A DNA stretch of 28,404 bases, taken from assembly GCA_001275005.1 (NCBI GenBank), contig JWZX01003379.1, positions 1 to 28,404 of the forward strand, given 5' to 3'. The notes beneath the pieces are model-generated. The model made no database searches, was not told where the DNA came from, and was given only the letters and a program-made list of their open reading frames with translations. How positions within the stretch are numbered: position 1 is the first letter of the stretch; every line of letters starts with the position of its first letter. A program made the position numbers and the translations under genes. Source of the DNA: Chrysochromulina tobinii (lineage: Eukaryota; Haptophyta; Prymnesiales; Chrysochromulinaceae). This document shows, in pieces, positions 8,201 through 15,700 of the stretch.

Positions 8201-10678
8201 TGCAATCAGCATGCAATCAGCATGCAATAAGCATGCAATCGGCATGCAAGCGGCCCAAAGAGGAGTGAGAGCGCACCTGCATTCACGATGGCCGCCTTCC
8301 GTGCCTCCGACCGACATGTGAGCGACTGCAGAGCACCGGCGGCAAACCATCGCGCCTCTGGGCAGCGAAGCAGCTCGACCAGAAGGCCCATCGCCCCGGC
8401 CGCCGCAATCTCACGATCTATTAACTCGTCACCGGAGCGCGAGAGCTGCCACAGATGAGGTCATCAGTCGTCATCAGAGGCAATCAAGAGCGCGAGAGCT
8501 GCCACAGCCGTCGGCAACGATGAGGTCATCAGTGGTCATCAGTGCTCATCAGTGCTCATCAGTACTCATCAGTGCTCATCAGCCATCAGCAGCCATCAGC
8601 AGCCATCAGCAGCCATCAGCAGCCATCAGCAGTCATCAGCAGCCATCATCAGCCATCATCAGCCATCAGAGGCCATCATCATCAGTCATCAGCAGCCATC
8701 AGCAGCCATCAGCAGCGCCTCACCTGCCACAGCCGGTTCGCGGCCTCGGCTTGCACGCGAGCATCGCTCGACCTCAGGCCTTCGACGCCGCCGAAGATCG
8801 CCTCAGTCGAGGCGACGCGGCTCGGGGGCGATGGCGCCGTGGTGAGCATTTGCATGCTCGGGCTGCGCATCGACTCGGGCGCGTCGCCATCCTCCTGATA
8901 CGGCGTGCCGCCACCCGCCGCCTCCGCCCCCATCGCTCCAACCGCCTCCGCCGCCCCCACCGCCGCCTCCGCCGCCTCCGCCGCCTCCGCCGCCTCCGCC
9001 GCCTCCGCCTCCTCCGCCGCCTGAGCCGCCGCCATGACTTCGTCAATGCGGCGGCGCGGGGGCGTGTGAAGAGATCGCGGGGGCGTGTGAAGAGGTCGAT
9101 GGCCCAGGACCACCCGCCGCTTCTCCATCAGCTCGACGGCTCGGCCGCCTCCGCCATCCGCAGCCGCGCCGGCGCCAGCGCGCAGCTCATCAAAGCAACG
9201 CTGCAGTGCCGCCACAGATGCTCGCGCTCGCGCTTGGGCAAACCCGATGGCCATGGGCATCTCTGCGAGAGTCTCTGGAGTCTCTGGTGGAGCCGCCGCG
9301 GCGGCTGTACCACCGCCGCCAGCAGGGCCGCCGGCCTCGTCGGTCGCAAACGAGAGCGAGATAGCATACCGATCCTCAGCCTCCGCCGCCGCCGCCGCCG
9401 CCTCCATCGGCTGCTCGAGCACCCGGATGACCAGGGTGGCGACGGGCGCGGGAGTGGCTCCAGATGGCAGCTCGAGCGTCTGCGCTTCGTCAAACGTGCG
9501 GTCCAGGGGCCGGAGGAGCGCCGCGACCAGCCCTTCGAACCCGAGCGTGCTCTTGAGCTCCTCGGCAAACGCCTCGGCCGCTGCCGCGGCCGGCGCGTCC
9601 ATGCCGTCTGTGAGCTCCCGTAAGTAGGTTGCCCAATCAAGATGCATGAGCGATGAGTCGCGCAGTGGACGCACGACCGGGGCGGCGCGCGCGCCGAGCA
9701 GAGCCGACGGGCGCAGCAGGTGCCACAGCAGCCCACAAAGCAGCGCCGAGCGGTGCGCAAGCAATCGCTCGGCGAGGGCAGCCCTGATTTGGAAGCGCGG
9801 TGGAGCCGCCGCAGATGCGGATGGCGCCATGCCTGGAGCAGCGGCACGAGTGGCTCGAGGAAGCTGGCGGCGTCCTTGGGCAGCGGCGGCGGCGGCCCCA
9901 TGCCCGCGACGGCGCCCGGCCGCGTCAGCCGCCCGGCGTCAAGGTCGGCCACGAAGATGGGACCCGCGTCCAGGCGCGTGGCGGCGGCCAGGAAGGCCGT
10001 GCGCCCACACCCCATCAAAAAGGGCGTGGGTGCCTCGACGGCGTCGAGGAGGCTGGGCGGCAGGTACGGCACGTATGTGCCCTCCCAGCGCAGCGGCTCG
10101 CGCAGCAGCAGCAGCGCGTCGCAGGCAGCCGTTAGCAGGGCCGAATGGTCGGAGAGCAACAGCACGGAGCGCTCGAAGAGCAGCGCATGCCAGAGATCGA
10201 GCGCGTCCGAGAGGCCGAGCGCGAGGAGCCCATCCCAAAGGAGCGCATCGTCCGCGTCGGCCGGTGGCACGCTGATGCTCGTCGTCGGCAGCTCGAGTCG
10301 CAGCGATGCCCCCGGAGCCGATGGGGGCAACGCGCCGGCGAGGACGCGGAGGAGCGAGCGCAGGCACGTGCCAGCGGGTCGATGCAGCGCTTCAGCCGAA
10401 ATCGCCTCGAGCATCTCGAAGAAGACGGTGGGCTTGCGCTCGCTCGAGAGAATGCAGAGGTGCACGGCCTGCTCGGAGGCTCCGTCGTCGAGGCGAAGAA
10501 TGTAAGCATACTGCCGAGAGCCGAACGCGTCCGTCAGGCAGAGCCACCACTTTCCGATCCAGGAGGAGTTTGCGAGGAGCGAAGAGAGCCCAGGCCGCGC
10601 GACCGAGCTGTCCGGAAGCCAGCTCACTGCGTCTCCGTGGAGGAGACAGATCGCATCGATCAACTTCGCGAGCACCAT
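5269..10678 (-). CDS. DENN - armadillo - DUF547 fusion protein
   Basis: There are six exons: 10678-8724, 8445-8277, 8168-7974, 7767-6986, 6831-5635 and 5535-5269. They give about 1,521 residues once one frame break near 9,790-9,850 is allowed for. The start ATG 10678 has A at -3 and G at +4. Residues 40-65 (LCLTDAFGSRQYAYILRL) are a uDENN core. Residues 160-225 (ALLFERSVLLLSDHSALL, then EGTYVPYLPPSLLDAVEAP) are the central DENN. DENN proteins are typically Rab guanine-nucleotide exchange factors. Residues about 630-1030 are armadillo-type repeats (AGAMGLLVELLRCPEARWFA). Residues about 1290-1521 are DUF547 (AFWLNVYNLICMQGF, YNIGGFSISAIEIEHAILR, then SLPAQLRWHRADVG). Reading frame and repeat period continue across every splice, so this is one gene. 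A Rab-GEF role is inference. Confidence 0.82.
5536..5634 (-). other. Intron 5 of DENN-ARM-DUF547 (99 nt, phase 0, no stop)
   Basis: The donor is ATTGAG|GTGCTCGAC and the acceptor CCTCAG|GTGCTCGAC. The intron begins with a near-perfect copy of the following exon. Length is a multiple of three and no stop is present, so retention would insert 33 residues. Splicing restores the normal DUF547 strand and loop before LPAQLRWH, which favours removal. Confidence 0.7.
6272..6376 (-). repeat. Five tandem 21-nt units in DUF547-gene exon 5
   Basis: Unit 1 differs slightly and units 2-5 are identical. They encode SSAAAEV five times in the linker before DUF547. Nearby exon sequence also carries AISTA, PTADL/PTAEL and ARDGA repeats. 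Confidence 0.95.
6832..6985 (-). other. Intron 4 of DENN-ARM-DUF547 (154 nt, phase 0)
   Basis: The donor is GATACACAA|GTAGGC and the acceptor GACACGCAG|GTGGAG. A third copy of the junction, GATACGCAG|GTAGGC, lies inside at 6922/6923. The filler is CTGATTGCATCT-type repeats. Confidence 0.8.
7768..7973 (-). other. Intron 3 of DENN-ARM-DUF547 (206 nt, GC-AG, phase 1)
   Basis: The donor is CATTCAG|GCGCGT and the acceptor CATCAG|GCGCTC. Only this join keeps the armadillo sequence (AIVHSG then ALSLLFGLLGEG). The interior contains an 11-nt repeat, CTGATTGCATG, and two copies of the downstream exon start (CTCTCTCCTCTTTGGGC). Confidence 0.75.
7795..7940. repeat. Intronic 11-nt CAATCAGCATG array with embedded exon-like copy
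   Basis: Two blocks of CAATCAGCATG-type units flank a copy of the exon 4 start (about 7826-7850). A similar block occurs at 8193-8250 in intron 2. Confidence 0.9.
8169..8276 (-). other. Intron 2 of DENN-ARM-DUF547 (108 nt, phase 1)
   Basis: CAG|GTGCGCT occurs at both the donor and the acceptor, a 10-nt direct repeat bracketing the intron. The 5' part also copies the start of exon 4, and the rest is TGATTGCATGC repeats ending CCTCCCTCATCAG. Confidence 0.8.
8446..8723 (-). other. Intron 1 of DENN-ARM-DUF547 (278 nt, phase 0)
   Basis: The donor is CTGTGGCAG|GTGAGG and the acceptor CTGTGGCAG|CTCTCGCG. A decoy acceptor with the identical 20-nt context lies at 8499, but it leads to a stop after four codons. 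The 5' two thirds is a (GCTGATGGCT)n array. Confidence 0.85.
8520..8718. repeat. Intronic (AGCCATCAGC)n repeat array
   Basis: About twenty 9-11-nt units of AGCCATCAGC and AGTGCTCATC type fill most of intron 1. Translations of it (Ser-His-Gln-Pro runs) are artefacts. Confidence 0.95.
8940..9025 (-). repeat. Trinucleotide-rich tract coding Glu-Ala-Ala repeats
   Basis: A GCCGCCTCC-type repeat on the plus strand encodes EAAEAAEAA in the linker between DENN and armadillo regions. It is probably a flexible helix or spacer. Confidence 0.9.
9785..9855 (-). other. Frame break inside exon 1 of the DENN-ARM-DUF547 gene
   Basis: The DENN frame runs to about residue 290 (QAWRHPHLRRLHRAS) and continues in another frame as RAALAERLLAHRSALLCGLL. 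The shift equals one missing base or a tiny intron of length 2 mod 3. I found no convincing splice pair; a GC-AG pair of 49 nt gives the wrong frame. A sequencing or assembly indel near the AAATCAG tract is the simplest reading, but the two frames overlap in the open state, so the exact place is unknown. Confidence 0.6.
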
Positions 10679-11050
10679 ACTCCGCGTTTTCTGCCGCGAT
10701 GGTGTGAATGTGTGTGTGTGAATGTGAATGCGTGTCTGTGTGACTTCTAACACGCGTTTGCCATGTTTGAAATCATGTGAATCAGTACAAGTTCTGAGGA
10801 ATTTAGTACGGGCGAGCTCGTCGACGCCGAGCGTGTCGCTGTCGGGTCTCGACTCTCGTCACTCCACTGTGACCTGAGTGCGAGCGTTTGACCGTGGCGT
10901 TTCCGGGTTCGTCTTTTGAGAATGAGAGTCAACGATGCACTGTCACACCCGCGCGTCTCGCGACACGCAGCGAGCACATCACCGCACTATTTATTGGGCG
11001 AGGGAGAGGCGTGCATCTGTCTGGAATCGAGCTGTTTACACCAATTTGCA
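10679..11050. other. Intergenic region between DENN fusion gene and PDZ gene
   Basis: It contains a TG-rich run at 10701-10743 just upstream of the DENN-gene start, and the 3' UTR of the PDZ gene. No additional gene is supported. Confidence 0.5.
10990..10995 (-). terminator. Candidate poly(A) signal AATAAA of the PDZ gene
   Basis: A canonical AATAAA on the minus strand lies about 55 nt after the PDZ-gene stop codon, a normal place for a polyadenylation signal. Whether this organism uses AATAAA is unknown. Confidence 0.4.
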
Positions 11051-12031
11051 TCATGCACGCCTCCAGCTGCTTCGACGAAGAAAGCAAACCCCGAGCAGCA
11101 GCACGGCCAAAGCCACCAGGAGCTCAAGGGCGCTTACGAGCCACGAGCGCAGCAGCAGCCGTTGCATAAGCCAGCCCATCCAGCCGTCGCTCTTGAGACC
11201 CAGCCCGTGCAGCATCGCGCTCGTCTGCGCGTGCACCTGCTCGCACTCGGCCTTGCTCGCGCCCATCGCCTTGCACGTCGCATCCGTCATCGAGCTCATC
11301 AGTCCGCTGTCGAGGAGGCAGGCGGTGAGTGCCCGCGGCGTGTCCGCATCCGGGCAGAGCGTGCCGGTCTCCGCCTGGTGCACGACGCGCTGTACGGCGG
11401 GGCTCTCGATGACTCGCTCCATCATGTCGCCGAATGCGGGCGAGTCGAGCACCGCACTCAGCTGCTGCTCCATCGCCGCCTCCAGCTGCTGCCGCTGCCG
11501 CTGCCGCTGCTGCTGCTGCTGCTGCACCGCCGATGACGCGAGGGCCTCGTCACGCTGCGCCGTGCTTTCAGCGCCGCCCCCGAGCAGACCTTGGCGTGGT
11601 GCGCCCTCGAGAAGCTGACCAACAGCGCCGCCGTCCATGCCACCCGTCACCATGCCTACCGCCATTTTGGTCACTGCCTTCCGTATCCCGGGGTTGGCGA
11701 GCATCGAGCGCATCATCTGAGGGAGCGTCGGCGGTGGTGGCGGCGGCGTAATATCGACCGCACCGAGCGTGAATGATGTGCGCTCGGGCGAGGCCCGTAT
11801 CCGGTCGCTGAGCCGCTCGCCTCCACGCAATTCCTCGCCGTCGACTGATACGACGAGGTCACCGATGCGAAGCAGGCTGTCGGAGACGGCGCGTCCCTTG
11901 AGCGCAGTGATGACGTTCGCGCTGGTACAGACGACGCCAAAGCCAGCATCCCCTCGCTCTATGACGACGTACCGCAACTCTTGGCACGCGGCCATCCTGC
12001 AGAGGATGAGCCAATCGAAGAGCCACCGCAT
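11051..12031 (-). CDS. PDZ-domain protein with C-terminal membrane anchor
   Basis: This is a 326-residue single-exon protein. Residues about 20-92 are a PDZ fold: YVVIERGDAGFGVVC contains the GFGV carboxylate-binding loop, and RIGDLVVSVDGEEL is the conserved strand and turn. A proline run, a low-complexity Gln/Arg stretch (QQQQQQRQRQRQQ) and a mostly helical middle follow. Residues about 297-318 are a hydrophobic membrane helix followed by RRSSWRRA, suggesting a tail-anchored protein with the PDZ domain in the cytosol. A second ATG at 11995 (A at -3, G at +4) has a better context than 12031. If it is used, the short hydrophobic N-terminus is lost. Partner unknown. Confidence 0.8.
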   Translation of the reverse strand: MRWLFDWLILCRMAACQELRYVVIERGDAGFGVVCTSANVITALKGRAVSDSLLRIGDLVVSVDGEELRGGERLSDRIRASPERTSFTLGAVDITPPPPPPTLPQMMRSMLANPGIRKAVTKMAVGMVTGGMDGGAVGQLLEGAPRQGLLGGGAESTAQRDEALASSAVQQQQQQRQRQRQQLEAAMEQQLSAVLDSPAFGDMMERVIESPAVQRVVHQAETGTLCPDADTPRALTACLLDSGLMSSMTDATCKAMGASKAECEQVHAQTSAMLHGLGLKSDGWMGWLMQRLLLRSWLVSALELLVALAVLLLGVCFLRRSSWRRA

Positions 12032-12137
12032 TTATGAATGGCGGGAGGCGCGATACGCGCCGATACGACGCCGGAAATCTGAAGACATGGAGATTGCATG
12101 GCGTTGACGAACCCGAGCACGACCTCTCGACGACCAG

Positions 12138-12299
12138 CTAATCCTTCTTGTGCGACACGCCCCCCTTCTTGTCACGCTTCGTCCCCATGTTCGGATGGGT
12201 CCAAAGTGTCTCGCACCAACAGAGCGTGCGGCCATCCCATGGGCTTGCCCATGGGGCATCCCCGGGCGAGCGGGCGAGCGGGCGAGCGGGCGAGCTCAT
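12138..12299 (-). CDS. Possible short basic ORF (53 residues)
   Basis: An ATG-initiated frame ends MGTKRDKKGGVSHKKD, a lysine-rich tail preceded by a Cys/Trp-rich segment (LCWCETLWTHPN). The tail looks more protein-like than surrounding translations. The first codons lie in an 8-nt repeat (CGGGCGAG four times, 12263-12294), so the N-terminus is suspect. It could be the last exon of an unrecognised gene or chance. Confidence 0.25.
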   Translation of the reverse strand: MSSPARPLARSPGDAPWASPWDGRTLCWCETLWTHPNMGTKRDKKGGVSHKKD

Positions 12300-12765
12300 G
12301 ATGGGGCTGAGATACATAACTCATTATACGGTTTTCCTACCCCAGCCCATGCTCGTCAAAGGCACACACAGTAAGGAAACTCACACAACTCGTAGCGCAC
12401 CGCTCGCGCCACAGATCGCATCCGGAGCGACCGTGCCCGCTTGAGCGACCGTGCCCGCCTCCATGCGTCCGTGGCCTCCTGCCTCGACGCTCCAGCCTTG
12501 ACCGTTGACGCGGCACATGGCTCACACCAGAAGGACTCTCTCTCTCTCTCTCTCAACACGCCTGCCGCCACGATCCCACCTCAAACTTCCCGTCGATCCC
12601 ACGCATGAACCACATGCCCTACTTGCATGCGCGCAAACTGCCTCCAACCCTCCAAGGATGTCTCTCCCATGTGGCGCCTGGATGCGTTTGATTGCATGCC
12701 CGCCAACTCCCTCCGACCCTCCACTGGTGCCCATCTCGGCGCCCTGCCCCCATCGGACGCCCATC
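12300..12765. other. Intergenic region downstream of Furry gene
   Basis: No supported gene. It contains a CT dinucleotide run (12536-12554) and an imperfect direct repeat of about 34 nt (12624-12657 and 12693-12727, TGCATGC...CCTCC...CCCTCCA type). It should include the Furry 3' UTR. Confidence 0.5.
12536..12554. repeat. (CT)n dinucleotide microsatellite
   Basis: About nine CT units are visible directly. Confidence 0.9.
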
Positions 12766-15700
12766 TCAGCGCGCGCGCCTCTCGAGGGAGGCGAGTACCG
12801 CCGTGAGCGCCGGCAGCACATCGCGCGTCGTCTCGAGCACCTTGCGCTCCTGCTCGTAGAACTGCAGATTGGCGATCTCATCAAAAGGCTTGCCCTGCCC
12901 CATGCCGACCGAGGTCAGCACGTCGCCAGCGCGCGTGGCCGCCTGCATGGCGGAGCCGAGGCAGTATAGGGCCGCCTCCGACTCCGACGCCGTGCACAGG
13001 TGGATCACGTGATGGAACTGGTCGACGAACGAGGGCGATTGAGGGTGCTGCAGCGCGTACGCGACGAGCAACATCAGGGGCTCCTCCCACGCCACCGGAC
13101 CCGCATGCAACAGCCTCGTGAGCATCTGCGCCAGCCGATCCGAATGCGAAGGCAGGTAGGCGGCGAACAGCGGATGGCAGAGCTGGGCGAGCAGCTCCGA
13201 CGCCGCCGCCCGCCCGCCCCCGAACTCGCCCATGAAGAAGCACTCGAGCACGCGCGCCATCGATGGCGCCGTGTGGGGCGCGCCGTCATGGGCGTACGCG
13301 CCGTGATGGGCGTCCGCGCCGAGCATGAGGTCGACGACCGCGGCGGCGGCGGCGAGTGGCTCGAAGGCGAGCCGTTGGCTGATGATGCCGTCATCACCGA
13401 AGGCGAGCCGCTGCCCCTCGATGCTGACGGCCTCATCAGCCACCAATTGGTACAGGGCGGGAATCAGCAGGCACAGGGCTTCGAGGAGAGGCGCCGAGTC
13501 GATCACCAACGGCCCATTTTGGAGCGCCGTTTCGAGCGGCACGGCACCGCTGCTCGCGAGGCCGTTGGTGCCGAAGCCACTGGTGGGTACGTGCCTAATT
13601 TGGGTCATGGTGGGGAGCAGCGTGGACGCATGCACGGCGCATGCGTAGCGCAGGGTGCTGATGATGGTCGAGTGCATCGCCTCGGGCAACAGGTGGCGAC
13701 GATCCGACTCGGCGGCGCTGGCCCTCTGCTTGGGCCCCCACCAGCCCGCTGCGCGCAGCCCCTCGAGAAGCATCTGCAACAGCCCCGACGCAAAGGGAGG
13801 CGGCTGGGAAGAGGGCTGGGCGCCCATCACGGCGCCCATCACGGCGCCCATCTCGGTGGCCGGAGCGAGGAGCACTTGAGGGTACGGCGGCGGCGGCGGC
13901 GCACGGCCGCCGATGATCAACGAGCGAAGTTGAGCGTCGGCGAGGAGCAGGTTGATGATCGGGTAGAGCTCCTGCTGCAGCGTCGGATATCTGATGAGGG
14001 AGGCAATCAGGGGCAATTAGGGGCCAGCAGTGAGGATCGGGGGTACCTGATGAGGGAGATCATCAACGGTAATCAGGGTCACTCAGGGAGGATCGGGTAC
14101 CTGATGGGAGGTCATCAGAGGCACTCAGTGAGCACTCGGAGACAAGCATGGGGCAATCGGAGGACTCTGAGGCCGTCGGGGGCCATCGGAGGGCATTCCG
14201 ACGAAACCCGAAGAGTACTCAGGGGAAATCAGGAGCAATCAGGAGCAATCAGAGTCCCAGCAGAGTCGGTTACATGGAGCCACTTAAGCCAACGGCCATC
14301 CAGAGGAGCGTCGTGCCGAGCCCCCCTGTCACTGCCAGCTGCCCGCTCGCCGCGAGCCGCTTAGTGATTGCATGCAGCATCGTAAGCGCCTCCTCCGCGA
14401 GTGCGAGGGCCAGCGGTTTGCGTCCGACGGGCGACCGGTTCGACGGTGCGGGCTCGTTCGCGTCGGGTGGCAGCAAGGCGGCTCCAGCGCCACCTGCTCC
14501 AAATAAGGCAACGCCAGGCTCACGCTGAGGCATTGCCTTATTTGGAGTCGTGGCACCGACTGCTGAGAGATCGACGGAGGGGTTCGGGCGTGCTGCGACG
14601 GCGTCCTGGGCGGCAATGGCGGTGGCGAGGTCCGCCAGCGATGCATGCAGCGCCCTGAAGATCGAGGTGACGAAACTTGGCTCGAAGACGCATGCATCGT
14701 CCAGATGAGGGACGAGCAGGTGGAGCGTGGCGAGGGTCTTGAAGCGCACCTGTAGACGCACTCAGAGGCACTGAGAGGCACTCAGAGGCACTGAGAGGCC
14801 ATCAGATGGAGGATGGGGTAACGAGCCTCAAAGCGCACCGTCGGGTCGGTCGAGGTGTCCAGGCACGAGCGAGCGACCAGCGCCCACGACGACGCGATAC
14901 TCATCTGGCCCCACTCCTGCATGCACTCGAGCAACCCGCCCACTGCATCCGCGACTGGGCAGAAGTTGATCAGCTCGTACGCGCGTGCGACTGAGGGCGT
15001 GTTGAACGCTTGCTGGTGGTCCTCGAAGAGACGCGGCCATCGCACCTGATGAGGGAGGTCATCAACGGTAATCAGGGTCACTCAGGGGTCCTCGAAGAGA
15101 CGCGGCCAGCGCACCTGCATGCAACGCCATCAGTGGCCATCAGTGGCCATCAGTGGCCATCAGTGGGCAGCTCACCTTGAAGGCCTTCGTCTCGACAGCG
15201 CGCAGCAGCTTGGCATAGAGGGGTGGCAGCGCCTCCCGAGCTTCCAAAACAGGAGCGGCCGCCGCGCCCGTGACGGCGCGCCGCGCCTCAAGGATACCAT
15301 GGAGAAGTGCGCCAAGCAGCTTGCGAAGCGTGTGGAGCTCCTCGAGCGTGAGGGCGGAGTGCGTCTGCGTGTCGAAGATGATGAGTCGCATCATCAGAGG
15401 CGATCAGAGGCGATCAGAGGCGATCAGAGGCGATCAGGGGCGGCCAGAGGCGCCCGGAGGCGATCAGTGGCCATCAGTAGCCATCATTATCTATCAGTTG
15501 CCATCAGTCTCTCACCTGCGAGTCGAAGAGTGTGAGCAGTGTCGTCAAGAGCACCGGTAACGCGTCCACGAGTGCTCGCTTTCCGCAGGCGTCACAAAAG
15601 CCCTGTCGAGCGGCTCGACAATGAGTGTGAGCGATGAGGGAAGCAGTCTGAGGCACTCAGTAGCATGAAGCTAATGAGGGAAGCAATCCTGAGGCACTCA

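Noticed and set aside
8520-9623. 367-codon plus-strand open frame
   Set aside because: It starts in the intronic CATCAGC repeat and then runs antisense to the DENN-gene exon. The product is repeat-derived and Arg-rich without any domain.
12505-12969. Plus-strand ORF opposite the Furry C-terminus
   Set aside because: It spans a CT microsatellite and then runs antisense to the Furry exon. No domain is present.
14839-15081. Reading straight through Furry exon 12 into intron 12 (VRFEARYPILHL)
   Set aside because: It reaches a stop within about twenty codons. Splicing at ACG|GTGCGC joins in phase to a long conserved-looking exon.
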